This document shows, piece after piece, positions 46,555 to 54,772 of a stretch of DNA of 64,000 bases. The position numbers and the translations under genes are program-made. Source of the DNA: Neisseriaceae bacterium JH1-16 (lineage in GTDB: Bacteria > Pseudomonadota > Gammaproteobacteria > Burkholderiales > Chromobacteriaceae); NCBI GenBank assembly GCA_025989215.1, contig JAPDNP010000001.1, forward strand, positions 1,191,032 through 1,255,031. The letters are read 5' to 3'. Every line of letters starts with the position of its first letter. Position 1 is the stretch's first letter. The notes below the pieces were generated by a model. It saw nothing but the letters and a program-made list of their open reading frames with translations. It did not search any database and was not told the origin of the DNA.

Positions 46555-47508
46555 TCAGCTTGTCTGCGGCTTCAGGATGCTGGAGAGCAAGGCGGTGGTC
46601 TCCTTCGGTTTTTCCACAGGCAGATTGTGCCCTGCGCCAGGAACGACGCGCATTGGCGCACCGATCGCTTCGGCCAACCTCCTACCGATCGGCAGGGGGA
46701 AGATCTGATCGCTGTCACTCCAGATCAGCTCGGTACGCGGCCAGGTCACGCCATGCATCCTCGCCTGATAATGCTCGCGCCCATCGATAAGGTCGCGCAT
46801 CAGTCGCCGCAGCGCCTCCTCGCGGCCAACATAGTACTGGTTGCGCATTTCCTCGAGCACCGAGGTAGGAATCGGAAAGAGCGGCTGTTCGGCCAAGGTC
46901 ATGCGCAGTAAGCGTGCAATATCGGTCGGCTGCTCGGGAATGAACAAGGCCTCCGCCGAACTGACCTCGGCCCGCACCAGCAGGCTGTCCAGATCCGACT
47001 GACGGTAGACCGTGCCGGGCGAGTTGATGATCACCATCGAGCTGATCCGCTGCGACAGTCGGTGGGCCAGTTCCATCGCGACGAAACCGCCGTAGGACAC
47101 GCCGACCAGTGCCACGTCGGCAATACCGAGGTGCTCTATCAGCACCTGCAAGGCATCGGTCTGGGCCGACAGCGATGGCGCGCGCTGCGACTGGCTATCG
47201 CCGAACCAGAGCAGATCAGGCACGATCACACGATGGGTTTTGACCAGCTTGGTCATCTGGGCGCGCCAGCTGATCGTCCCGTTGGCACCGAAACCGTGGA
47301 TCAGCATCACAGCCGGGCCGCGGCCAGCTTGGCGGTAGCTCAAGCGGCCGTCAGGCAGGGCGAGTGTCTTCGGAGCAAAGCCTGACGCGCGCACCAACAG
47401 TTCGGTCCACCATGCGTAAGCGGTCACAGGGGCAAAGGCCGCCGCGCTTCCGCCAGCCACCACGGCTGTCGCCAGCAGGGCGCCGAGATATTTCACGGAG
47501 GATTTCAT
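46555..47508 (-). CDS. Alpha/beta hydrolase with N-terminal membrane anchor
   Basis: The 317-residue protein has an N-terminal hydrophobic segment (YLGALLATAVVAGGSAAAF) that is a signal or anchor. An alpha/beta-hydrolase domain follows, with oxyanion motif HGFGANG, nucleophile elbow GVSYGG, the acid in SDSDQIFPL and the histidine in GAGHNLP. It resembles lipase/esterase or dehalogenase-like periplasmic hydrolases; the substrate is unknown. The ATG at 47508 follows AGGGGAG. It is convergent with the barrel protein gene. Confidence 0.82.
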   Translation of the reverse strand: MKSSVKYLGALLATAVVAGGSAAAFAPVTAYAWWTELLVRASGFAPKTLALPDGRLSYRQAGRGPAVMLIHGFGANGTISWRAQMTKLVKTHRVIVPDLLWFGDSQSQRAPSLSAQTDALQVLIEHLGIADVALVGVSYGGFVAMELAHRLSQRISSMVIINSPGTVYRQSDLDSLLVRAEVSSAEALFIPEQPTDIARLLRMTLAEQPLFPIPTSVLEEMRNQYYVGREEALRRLMRDLIDGREHYQARMHGVTWPRTELIWSDSDQIFPLPIGRRLAEAIGAPMRVVPGAGHNLPVEKPKETTALLSSILKPQTS

Positions 47509-47635
47509 GGCCCGGCTCCCCTCTGCATTGCCATCAGACTGATTCAATCTTAGCGGGGTTTTCCCGACGCCGACAGCCGGCTCAAACGCATAACGGCCCA
47601 CAATGGGGCCGTCACTCTGAATGAAAAACGGGCTA

Positions 47636-47749
47636 GAGTCGCTAACAAAATTCCGTGTGGCGATCCCAGCTAGGCGCTCTGCCGCAGAGACAGTACAGCC
47701 AGTACGGCAAGGCAGAGCAACAACGCTGGGAAGGTTTTGTTAGCGGCTC
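47636..47749. mobile_element. MITE-like 114-base inverted-repeat element
   Basis: Terminal inverted repeats of 15 bases, GAGTCGCTAACAAAA (47636-47650) and the complement of GAGCCGCTAACAAAA (47749-47735), match at 14 positions. Internal arms pair as well: CCCAGC/GCTGGG (47665-47670, 47725-47730) and GCTCTGCC/GGCAGAGC (47676-47683, 47711-47718). There is no coding capacity. The right end abuts the stop codon of the pseudouridine synthase gene; flanks CTA and TTTAG give no clean target duplication. A cis-acting hairpin or terminator is the alternative. Confidence 0.55.
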
Positions 47750-47750
47750 T

Positions 47751-48479
47751 TTAGAAGCTCTCGTTCGGTCTCAGGTAGCGCCACTTGCCCTGAGGCAAGT
47801 CACCCAACATCACCTTGCCGATGCGAACACGCTTGAGTCCCACCACCTTCAGGCCGACCATCTCGCACATGCGTCGAATCTGGCGCTTTTTGCCCTCGCG
47901 CAGAATGAAGCGCAACTGGTCCTCGTTCTGCCAACTCACCTTGGCCGGCAACAGCGCCTGGCCGTCGAGCTCCAGGCCGTGGTTGAGCAGCTTGAGTCCG
48001 GCTTCGCTCAGATTGCCGCTCACCCGCACCAGGTACTCCTTCTCCACTTCGGAGTTCTCGCCAATGATGGTTTTGGCAACGCGACCATCCTGGGTCAGCA
48101 CCAGCAGCCCTACCGAATCGATGTCGAGTCGGCCGGCCGGCGCGAGTCCCTTCAGATGTTCCGGCGAGAAGCGCGTGCGGCTGTCATCGCCACGCCACTG
48201 GTTTTGCGCCGTGACTAGTACCGCCGCCGGCTGATAGCCCTTCTCTGCCTGGCCCGACACATAGCCGACCGGCTTGTTGAGCAAGATGGTGACCCGCTCG
48301 GCCTGGCTGCGCTTGGCACGGCTATCGAGCTCGATGCGCTGTCCCGGCAGCACCTTTTGGCCGAGCACCGCCACCTGGCCATCGATCGTGACCCACCCCT
48401 TCTCGATATACGAGTCTGCTTCGCGGCGCGAACACAGGCCGAGCTCGGCAAGGCGTTTAGACAGACGGACGGGTTCCAT
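47751..48479 (-). CDS. 23S rRNA pseudouridine synthase, RluF/RsuA family
   Basis: The 242-residue enzyme has an N-terminal S4 RNA-binding domain ([27 protein letters not shown]) and a catalytic domain with the invariant aspartate in [17 protein letters not shown] (Asp119). [16 protein letters not shown] near the C-terminus is the usual RluE/RluF/RsuA signature. It converts a uridine in rRNA to pseudouridine. The start is placed at MEPVRL; five codons further upstream are possible. A paralog at 53097-53834 lacks the catalytic aspartate. A TAGAAT hexamer at 48593-48588 is a possible -10 box. Confidence 0.88.
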   Translation of the reverse strand: MEPVRLSKRLAELGLCSRREADSYIEKGWVTIDGQVAVLGQKVLPGQRIELDSRAKRSQAERVTILLNKPVGYVSGQAEKGYQPAAVLVTAQNQWRGDDSRTRFSPEHLKGLAPAGRLDIDSVGLLVLTQDGRVAKTIIGENSEVEKEYLVRVSGNLSEAGLKLLNHGLELDGQALLPAKVSWQNEDQLRFILREGKKRQIRRMCEMVGLKVVGLKRVRIGKVMLGDLPQGKWRYLRPNESF

Positions 48480-48630
48480 AAGGCGGGGCTCCAAAATGAC
48501 AAAGGGCGGCAGAGGCCGCCCCAGGCTTCAGTGATTCTTGAATTCGGATGCGCCGGATCAGCATCGATCCGTCTCATCCACCCCGCCATTCTAGCGCAAG
48601 GCCCGCTGCAGCGTCGCGTTTGGCCCGGAC

Positions 48631-48809
48631 AAAAAAAGACGGCTAGCTGGAGAGGCTAGCCGCGAACTAGATCGAGAGGATGCCAAACAGTCGAGATCGC
48701 ACCGGAGTGCGACAAACAGGAAAACGACGAAATCTCAACAAATCAGGGCCCACGTCCTCCGTGGACCACCCCGCTGTGGGGTGCAAACTAATCCTAGCCC
48801 AAGTAATGG
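48631..48809 (-). ncRNA. Candidate structured small RNA
   Basis: On the minus strand a promoter-like pair (ATGACA at 48846-48841, TATATA at 48821-48816) precedes about 180 bases without a gene. They contain four stable hairpins: CACCCC/GGGGTG, CCACG-GAGGA-CGTGG, CGCAC/GTGCG and, last, CGGCTAGC/GCTAGCCG (48662-48640). The last is followed by TCTTTTTTT, a textbook terminator. The upstream DUF3429 gene has its own terminator, so this looks like a separate transcript. I do not recognise an RNA family. The promoter spacing of 19 is not ideal. Confidence 0.4.
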
Positions 48810-48876
48810 GAGCGTTATATACGTACTAACACTTAGAAATTGTCATAGTTGGCAAAAACTCCGCCCGCTCAGGCCA

Positions 48877-48911
48877 AAACGGTGCCAGGAAAGGGTTTCC
48901 GGGCACCGTTT
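48877..48911 (-). terminator. Terminator of the DUF3429 gene
   Basis: AAACGGTGCC (48877-48886) pairs with GGCACCGTTT (48902-48911), with an inner GGAAA/TTTCC helix. On the minus strand a T-run follows. Confidence 0.8.
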
Positions 48912-48977
48912 GTCTACTTGTGAAGCTATTCAGGAGCCTCGCACACCACTGCCGCGGCCGCGGACAGATCAACGGCA

Positions 48978-49433
48978 TTACAGGACCCGAGCGATCGCCA
49001 ACATGCACAGCAAGACGACCACGGTCAGCATCAGCCTGAGCGGCAGGAACCATTCCGGGTAGAGATGATCGGCTTGCTGGGCCAAGCGCCGGTCCATGCG
49101 ATATTGCAGCAGAAAAGCCACCGCCAGAATGGCCAGGCCCTGCATCCACGGAGCCAGCAGCGACAACCAGCCAAGCAGGGGAGGCACCGCCGAATAGCTC
49201 ATCCGTACCCAGCGCTCGTGCGGCGCGAGCTGGTCGGCCAATGCCAGCCCCCAATGCAGGCCGCCGAGAAAACTGAGCACACAGGCGCCGTAGGAAAAGA
49301 AGATATTGATCGCTTCGATACGCGGCGTGCCCGACTCCAGGTTCGCCACCAACGCCAGCATCACGAACGGCACCAGCCCGGCAAAACCCAGCACCAGCGC
49401 CGGGCTGGGTGTTTCGCGGGAAAGCAGAACCAT
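48978..49433 (-). CDS. DUF3429 inner-membrane protein
   Basis: The 151-residue protein has about five membrane spans and the family segments VLGFAGLVPFVMLA, FFSYGACVLSFLGGLHWGLAL and PEWFLPLRLMLT. Function is not known. The ATG at 49433 follows CAGGAGG; a start at 49478 has no such site. It is followed by a good terminator. Confidence 0.8.
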   Translation of the reverse strand: MVLLSRETPSPALVLGFAGLVPFVMLALVANLESGTPRIEAINIFFSYGACVLSFLGGLHWGLALADQLAPHERWVRMSYSAVPPLLGWLSLLAPWMQGLAILAVAFLLQYRMDRRLAQQADHLYPEWFLPLRLMLTVVVLLCMLAIARVL

Positions 49434-49548
49434 GACGCAGTCCTCCTGAAGACTCGCCACGGCGGCGCCGGGGCGCACTTCAGTTTTAGCCCTCCAGTGC
49501 GCGGCCGGCGCACTATGCGGCCGGACGGCGCGGCAATGGAGTGCCCGC

Positions 49549-49932
49549 CTACGGACCGAGCAACTGCTCGAGTTCGGTCGCCCGTGTCGCGGTCATCGTC
49601 ACCATGCACTGCGTCGCCGTCACTCGGGCAAGGCTGCCTCCGTCCGGATCGGACAGAAAATGGCAGTTCGCGTCGCGGTAGCGCAACCACTGGCGCTGCA
49701 CCTGCTGCAGTGCGGCCTTGCGCTTGTCGGGCTGCGCGGCGATCGCAGCCCGATAGGCACGATTGAGCCGCACATCCTGACGGCGGAACTCCTGATCGTT
49801 GCATTCGACCATCGCCTGGGTCGAGCCGGCCTGGTTCAGGCAGCGCTGGTGGTCGGCCCCATGCAAAGCATCCGCGGCTTGTACCGGCTCAATGCAGGCC
49901 ACACACAGCAAGACGGCATACAGATAGTTCAT
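49549..49932 (-). CDS. LprI-like secreted protein (DUF1311)
   Basis: The 127-residue protein has a signal peptide (YLYAVLLCVACIEPVQAA) and the DUF1311 pattern: MVECNDQEFRRQDVRLNRAYRAAI, LQQVQRQWLRYRDANC and CMVTMTATRATELEQLL. The cysteines at the segment edges form disulfides in the family. Mycobacterial LprI inhibits lysozyme; here the role is inferred. Its start shares one base with the stop of the Cdd1-like gene. Confidence 0.8.
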   Translation of the reverse strand: MNYLYAVLLCVACIEPVQAADALHGADHQRCLNQAGSTQAMVECNDQEFRRQDVRLNRAYRAAIAAQPDKRKAALQQVQRQWLRYRDANCHFLSDPDGGSLARVTATQCMVTMTATRATELEQLLGP

Positions 49933-50258
49933 CAGCTACTCTTGACCGAAGGTTGGCCGAACACCCCGCCAGCATTCAGCATGGCCTTGCGCTCGGAGGT
50001 ATACATCCACCAAGGCTTGGCTCCCGCGCCATCGATATAACGCACCACCGAGATCAGCACATCGAGCACGCACGGATCCTGGCGCTCGCCGGTGACCCGA
50101 CACAATTCCTGATAAAGCTGGTAAGGGTCGCGCCCGGCCAATTGCTGCGGGTCGGCAATGCCCAATCGCTGCAGATCATCGGCACCACGCGGGCCGACAT
50201 TGGGCAGGTCGAGCAGTTGACGCGCTTCGGCGGGGGGTGGACAGAGGGACGGTTGCAT
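49932..50258 (-). CDS. Cdd1-like helix-hairpin-helix protein
   Basis: The 108-residue protein carries a helix-hairpin-helix (LLDLPNVGPRGADDLQRLGI). The block DPYQLYQELCRVTGERQDPCVLDVLISVVRYI and the WWMYT motif match the Cdd1 / 'pathogenicity locus' family. It may bind DNA or nucleic acid ends; the function is not established. The ATG at 50258 follows CAGGAG. It is coupled to the LprI-like gene (TGATG). Its 3' end contains an exact copy of the dispersed motif (49949-49962). Confidence 0.8.
   Translation of the reverse strand: MQPSLCPPPAEARQLLDLPNVGPRGADDLQRLGIADPQQLAGRDPYQLYQELCRVTGERQDPCVLDVLISVVRYIDGAGAKPWWMYTSERKAMLNAGGVFGQPSVKSS
49949..49962 (+). repeat. Dispersed motif inside the Cdd1-like gene
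   Basis: Exact AAGGTTGGCCGAAC copy. It falls near the 3' end of the gene on the opposite strand, where it encodes VFGQP. Confidence 0.6.
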
Positions 50259-50328
50259 GACGGACTCCTGGATGACACGGTCCCGCCCGTCTCGGACACA
50301 GCCGAGCCAGGCGGGTCACCACGTCGGC

Positions 50329-51300
50329 TTATGGCAACAGCACGATGCCGCCGGTGGTATTGCGGGCGGCAAGGTCGCGATGAGCGTGGGCGGCATCGGC
50401 CAGCGCATAACGCTGACCCACTTCGGCCTTCACCGCACCGCTGGCCAGCACCGCGAAATAGTCGGCGGCGGTAGCCAGCAATTCCTCGCGGGTCGCGGTG
50501 TAGTGGCCGAGCGTCGGGCGGGTCAGGAACAAGGAGCCCTTCTGCGACAGCAGCACCGGGGCGAACGGCGGCACCGCGCCGGAGGCGTTACCGAAGCTGA
50601 CCAGCATGCCGCGCAGCGCCAGGCTGTCGAGCGACCCCTCGAAGGTGGCCGCACCAACGCCGTCATAGACGACCGGCACGCCAATGCCGCCAGTGATGTC
50701 GCGCACACGTCGAGCGAAGTCTTCCTCGCTGTAGTTGATCACATAGTCGCACCAGTGCTCTGCCAGCTCTGCCTTGGCCGCCGAACCGACGGTGCCGATC
50801 ACCTTGGCACCGAGTGAGCGCGCCCACTGGCAGGCAATCTGACCGACCCCGCCGGCGGCGGCGTGGACCAGCACCGTCATACCCGCGGCGACCGGGAAGG
50901 TGCGCTTGATCAGGTACTGTGCGGTCATGCCACGCAGCAAGGTGCCGGCCGCCAACTCGTCGCTGACGTCGTCCGGCACCGGCACCAGCCGGGCCTCGGC
51001 AATGCGCCGATGAGTGGCATAGGCCCCCATCACCCCGGCGTAGGCGACACGGTCGCCAGGTCGGAACTCGGTCACTCCTGGGCCGACAGACTCGACCACT
51101 CCGGCCGCCTCCTGGCCGAGCACGCATGGCAGATTGACGGGGTAGAGACCGGTGCGGAAATAGATATCGATGAAGTTGACGCCGATGGCGGTCTGCCGCA
51201 GCAGCACCTCACCGGGGCCGGGTGCCGCAACCTGGATCGGTTCGTAGCTGAGCACCGAGGCATCGCCTGGTTGATGAACGCAGATGGCGTGAGCAGTCAT
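50329..51300 (-). CDS. qorA: NADPH:quinone reductase (zinc-independent MDR)
   Basis: The 323-residue protein is a medium-chain dehydrogenase/reductase of the quinone oxidoreductase group: GVNFIDIYFRTGLYP, LGQEAAGVVESVG and the NADPH site HAAAGGVGQIACQWAR. No zinc ligands are present. It reduces quinones or other activated alkenes in the cytoplasm. AAGGA lies ten bases before the ATG. It appears monocistronic. Confidence 0.9.
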   Translation of the reverse strand: MTAHAICVHQPGDASVLSYEPIQVAAPGPGEVLLRQTAIGVNFIDIYFRTGLYPVNLPCVLGQEAAGVVESVGPGVTEFRPGDRVAYAGVMGAYATHRRIAEARLVPVPDDVSDELAAGTLLRGMTAQYLIKRTFPVAAGMTVLVHAAAGGVGQIACQWARSLGAKVIGTVGSAAKAELAEHWCDYVINYSEEDFARRVRDITGGIGVPVVYDGVGAATFEGSLDSLALRGMLVSFGNASGAVPPFAPVLLSQKGSLFLTRPTLGHYTATREELLATAADYFAVLASGAVKAEVGQRYALADAAHAHRDLAARNTTGGIVLLP

Positions 51301-51388
51301 GGTGGGAAAGTCCTTGTGATGGCTGGGCCGGCGGCAGACCCGCTTGACCCGAGCTTAGTCGAATCCGGCTCCGTTCGCTGTGCCCCGT

Positions 51389-51676
51389 TCAGGCCGCCAA
51401 TAGCGCCGCGGCGATGGTGCGCCACTCTTCCTGCAGGCTACAGGACGGCCGACGCTTACCCGCCTGCCCATACCAGTAGTCGGCGTTCCAAATCACCCCC
51501 TCGACCCGGTGCAGATAGGCATGCACCCAGGCGTAGCCGCCCAGCTCGTGGCGCACGAGTTCATGGGCCTCTTCCCAGCGGTCATTGGCGGCCAGCCACA
51601 GGCTGGTCAGCGGCTCGGACAGGCCGGCCGGGGGGGCGGCGTCGCACAGCGTGGCTTCGAATTGATCGAGTGTCAT
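51389..51676 (-). CDS. Small conserved hypothetical protein
   Basis: The 95-residue protein (start at 51676, MTLDQFEATL) has the segment WEEAHELVRHELGGYAWVHAYLHRVEGVIWNADYWYGQAGK. This resembles a widespread proteobacterial family of unassigned function, recognisable by the WVHAYLHR-EG-NA-YWY pattern. No signal peptide or membrane span is visible. The frame is open 17 codons further 5' but that part lacks a ribosome binding site. It is divergent from the DJ-1 gene. Confidence 0.7.
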   Translation of the reverse strand: MTLDQFEATLCDAAPPAGLSEPLTSLWLAANDRWEEAHELVRHELGGYAWVHAYLHRVEGVIWNADYWYGQAGKRRPSCSLQEEWRTIAAALLAA

Positions 51677-51797
51677 TGTCGTTATCTCTTTGTCGTGAAT
51701 GACCGCCAGCATAGCAAAGCCGGCCACAGCGCGGCAGCCTGCCAGCGGCTAGAGTGAAGCTGACACCGCCCTGCGGCGAGAAACCAAGGAGACCGAG

Positions 51798-52364
51798 GTG
51801 AGCAAACGCATCCTGATTCTGTGCGGCGATTACGTCGAGGATTACGAACTGATGGTGCCGTTCCAGGCGCTGCAGGCGATGGGCCATACCGTCGATGCGG
51901 TCTGCCCGGGCAAGAAGGCCGGCGAACAGATACGCACCGCCATCCACGACTTCGAGGGCGACCAGACTTATAGCGAGAAGCGCGGCCACAACTTCACCCT
52001 GAATGCGAGCTTCGACAGCATCGAGCTGGCCAGCTATCACGCCTTGGTGATCCCCGGCGGCCGGGCCCCCGAGTATCTGCGCCTGAACGAGAAGATTCTG
52101 GTCGCCGTGCGCCACTTCGCCCACAACAACAAGCCGATTGCGGCGATTTGCCACGGTGCGCAGATTCTGAGCGCCGCCGACGTGATCCGCGGCAAGCGCA
52201 TCTCGGCGTATCCGGCCTGTGCACCGGAAGTGCGCCAGGCCGGCGCCGACTATATCGACCTGGAAGTGACCCGGGCGATTACCGACGGCCTGTTCGTCAC
52301 CGCCCCAGCCTGGCCTGCCCACCCCGACTGGCTGGCCCAGTTCCATGCACTGCTGGTGCGCTGA
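51798..52364 (+). CDS. DJ-1/PfpI-family protein
   Basis: The 188-residue protein starts at a GTG preceded by AAGGAG. It has the DJ-1 fold: [12 protein letters not shown] with the conserved glutamate, [13 protein letters not shown], and the nucleophile elbow [10 protein letters not shown] with its cysteine. Relatives act as cysteine-dependent glyoxalases, chaperones or proteases; YhbO/PfpI types protect against carbonyl stress. Which activity applies cannot be read. A perfect terminator follows. Confidence 0.87.
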   Translation: MSKRILILCGDYVEDYELMVPFQALQAMGHTVDAVCPGKKAGEQIRTAIHDFEGDQTYSEKRGHNFTLNASFDSIELASYHALVIPGGRAPEYLRLNEKILVAVRHFAHNNKPIAAICHGAQILSAADVIRGKRISAYPACAPEVRQAGADYIDLEVTRAITDGLFVTAPAWPAHPDWLAQFHALLVR

Positions 52365-52376
52365 GCCCAGATGTGA

Positions 52377-52406
52377 CAAACGGCGAGGCTGCTGCCTCGC
52401 CGTTTG
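52377..52406. terminator. Terminator between DJ-1 and GNAT genes
   Basis: CAAACGGCGAGG and CCTCGCCGTTTG form a perfect 12-bp stem with a six-base loop; the flanks suit termination from either side. Confidence 0.8.
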
Positions 52407-52415
52407 CGTATCGAC

Positions 52416-52961
52416 CTAGCGGCGCAGTCGACTGATGAGAGCCGGAATGTCGCGCCAGCTCACCCGGCGCGTCGCCAGCGTCACCCCACCCGGCATCGGG
52501 GCAGGGAACGGCGCCGACTCCATCCCGCCCATGCGCCGGTAGAAGGCGCGCGCCTCGTGATTGTCTTCCAGCACATACAGGAACAAGGGCCGGTTCGGCC
52601 AACCTTCGCTGGCCCGCTGTGCCGCCCAGCACAGCAATTGCTTGCCCAGACCGACGCCCTTGACCGACGGCAGCACGTGCAGATTGTCGAGATAGGTACC
52701 GAACTCCGGCTCCGCCTCGGGTTGCAGGCAGACGAAACCGACCGGTTTGTTGTCGAGCACGGCAAGCAGCACTTCGAACGGCCCGTCCACGCCGTCGACC
52801 AATCGCGCCTGCCAATGCTGCAGCCGTTCGGCGGTGGCAGACTGGTCGAGATAGCTGTCCGGCAGCAGACCTCGATAGGCGGTCTGCCAGCTGGCGACAT
52901 GCAAGGCAGCGATGAGGGCGGCGTGTTCGGCCTGGGCCGGCACGAAGGCGAGTTGTGGCAT
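52416..52961 (-). CDS. GNAT-family N-acetyltransferase
   Basis: The 181-residue protein has the GNAT layout: N-terminal HVASWQTAYRGLLPDSYL, DNLHVLPSVKGVGLGKQLL with the acetyl-CoA loop, and DNHEARAFYRRMGG. It acetylates an amine of unknown identity. I start at MPQLAFVP (52961); the frame is open further 5' but that part has low coding quality. It contains an exact dispersed-motif copy (52594-52607). Confidence 0.85.
   Translation of the reverse strand: MPQLAFVPAQAEHAALIAALHVASWQTAYRGLLPDSYLDQSATAERLQHWQARLVDGVDGPFEVLLAVLDNKPVGFVCLQPEAEPEFGTYLDNLHVLPSVKGVGLGKQLLCWAAQRASEGWPNRPLFLYVLEDNHEARAFYRRMGGMESAPFPAPMPGGVTLATRRVSWRDIPALISRLRR
52594..52607 (-). repeat. Dispersed motif inside the GNAT gene
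   Basis: Exact AAGGTTGGCCGAAC copy on the minus strand, encoding the segment EGWPNR of the acetyltransferase. Confidence 0.6.
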
Positions 52962-53096
52962 GCTGCGTCTCGGCAGAAAAAACGACAGCATATCAGGCGG
53001 CGACCTGCCGTCGCAGCGACAGTTCAGGTCGGACATGGCCGGTGCAGCACACGATGGCGTCGAGATGTGCATTGCCGGAGCAGAAACGCGCGGGCG

Positions 53097-53834
53097 TCAG
53101 AACCGCTCGAACGGCGCGAGGTAGCGCCATTGTCCGCCGTCGAGATCGCCCAGCGCGATCCGGCCGATGCGAATGCGCTTGACCTGCTCCACGCGCAGAC
53201 CGGCCGCTTCGCACAGCCGACGCAACAGGCGCGGGGTGTTGTCGCGCAGCACGAAACGCAGCTGCGCATCGCTCTGACGGCTGACCTTGCCCGGCTTGAC
53301 CAGCACACCGTTGATCTCGACACCGGCTGCCAGCTTGGCCAACACCGCCTCGTTCAGCCCGCCATCCACCCACACCAGCCACTCCTGTTCGAAGTCGGCC
53401 GCATCGGCGATCAGCTTGCGGGCAACGCGGCCATCCTGGGTCAGCACCATGAGGCCGGCCGAATCGACTTCCAGTTGACCGGCCGGCGCCAGATTGTGGG
53501 TATGCTTCTTCAGGAAGCTATAACCGGAGCGGTCGCTGCGCGAACGCGTCTCCGGCTTGACCAGCTGCCAGGCAGGCCGCTCGCCCGGACCGGCCGGACC
53601 GCACACATAGCCGACCGGCTTGTTGAGCAGAATGGTGACCCGCTCGGCCTGCTGCGCCAGCGCCTGGCGGGTCAACTCGATGGTCTGCTCGGGGCGGACC
53701 CGGCTGCCCAGCACGTTGACCACCACACCGTCGACCTTCACCAGCCCCAGTTCGATGAATTCGTCCGCCTCTCGGCGCGAGCACAAGCCCAGCTCGGTCA
53801 TGCGTTTGGACAGGCGAATGGTGTCGTCGGCCAT
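53097..53834 (-). CDS. RluF-family paralog lacking the catalytic aspartate
   Basis: The 245-residue protein has the same architecture as the enzyme at 47751-48479: S4 domain ([21 protein letters not shown]), [12 protein letters not shown], and the C-terminal RLLRRLCEAAGLRVEQVKRIRIG. The catalytic motif GRLD is changed to GQLE (Gln120, Glu122; APAGQLEVDSAGLMVLTQDG), so the aspartate invariant in pseudouridine synthases is a glutamate. The frame is otherwise intact and codon use normal. It may bind rRNA without modifying it, or keep weak activity. It is divergent from the BtuF-like gene. Confidence 0.82.
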   Translation of the reverse strand: MADDTIRLSKRMTELGLCSRREADEFIELGLVKVDGVVVNVLGSRVRPEQTIELTRQALAQQAERVTILLNKPVGYVCGPAGPGERPAWQLVKPETRSRSDRSGYSFLKKHTHNLAPAGQLEVDSAGLMVLTQDGRVARKLIADAADFEQEWLVWVDGGLNEAVLAKLAAGVEINGVLVKPGKVSRQSDAQLRFVLRDNTPRLLRRLCEAAGLRVEQVKRIRIGRIALGDLDGGQWRYLAPFERF

Positions 53835-53901
53835 GGTGATGGTCTTTCATGAAGTATGGGGGCGCGATTATCGCGCGTTTTACCCGCACCGTGCGTCCCT
53901 T

Positions 53902-53915
53902 GTTCGGCCAACCTT
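53902..53915 (-). repeat. Dispersed motif, intergenic copy
   Basis: Exact AAGGTTGGCCGAAC copy on the minus strand, in the divergent gap upstream of the BtuF-like gene. The following TTGGCCG partly repeats the motif core. Confidence 0.6.
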
Positions 53916-53962
53916 GGCCGCCCCATTACAATGCGCGCAAGATTTTTGCCGGAGAGCCTCTC

Positions 53963-54763
53963 GTGAGCGTCCATCGCCGAATTGCCTGCCTTAGCGCCGA
54001 AACCGTCGAAACCCTGTACCTGCTGGGCGCAGAGAAACATATCGCCGGCATCACCGGCTTTGCCACCCGTCCGGGACGCGCCCGCAAGGAAAAACCGACC
54101 ATCTGCGGCTTCTCCACCGGCCAGATACACCGCATCCTGGCGGTGGAACCCGACCTGATCCTGGCCTTCAGCGATATGCAGGCCGAACTGGTCGCCGACG
54201 CGATTCGCGCCGGGGTGGAAGTGCATGTGTTCAACCAGCGCTCGCTGGAGGGCATCCTCGACATGATCGTCACACTGGGCCTGCTGGTCGACCGCCAACC
54301 GGCCGCCGAGATGCTGATCAGCGAGCTGGCCGGCCGCCTCGCCGCCGCCGCCGCCCACGCGGCCAGCCTGCCGAAGCGACCGCGGGTCTATTTCGAAGAG
54401 TGGCACGAGCCGATGATCTGCGGCATCGGCTGGGTATCGGAGCTGATCGAACTGGCCGGCGGCATCGACATCTTTGCCGATCGCGCGCACAAGCCCGACG
54501 CTCGCGGGCGCATCATCGACGATACGGACGAAGTGATCCGCCGTGCGCCCGACGTAATCATCGGCTCATGGTGCGGCCAGCGGTTCCGACCGGAACGGCT
54601 CGCGGCCCGACCCGGCTGGGACGCCATCCCGGCAGTGCGCAACGGCCTGGTGCTCGAGCTCAAATCGGCCGACATCCTGACCCCCGGCCCTTCGGCCATC
54701 CTCGAAGGACTGCCGCAACTGCAGGCCGCGGTGCAACGCTGGTCGACACTGCACATCGCCTGA
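53963..54763 (+). CDS. BtuF-like cobalamin/iron-siderophore binding protein without signal peptide
   Basis: The 266-residue protein belongs to the type III substrate-binding fold (VSVHRRIACLSAETVETLYLLGAEKHIAGIT; PDLILAFSDMQAELV; GWVSELIELAGGID; APDVIIGSWCGQ). BtuF delivers vitamin B12 to its ABC importer. Here the start is a GTG at 53963 with GGAGAG before it, and the protein begins without a signal peptide, as in a group of cytoplasmic BtuF-like proteins. No permease or ATPase genes adjoin. Its role may be other than transport. Confidence 0.8.
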   Translation: MSVHRRIACLSAETVETLYLLGAEKHIAGITGFATRPGRARKEKPTICGFSTGQIHRILAVEPDLILAFSDMQAELVADAIRAGVEVHVFNQRSLEGILDMIVTLGLLVDRQPAAEMLISELAGRLAAAAAHAASLPKRPRVYFEEWHEPMICGIGWVSELIELAGGIDIFADRAHKPDARGRIIDDTDEVIRRAPDVIIGSWCGQRFRPERLAARPGWDAIPAVRNGLVLELKSADILTPGPSAILEGLPQLQAAVQRWSTLHIA

Positions 54764-54772
54764 GCCTGGCCT

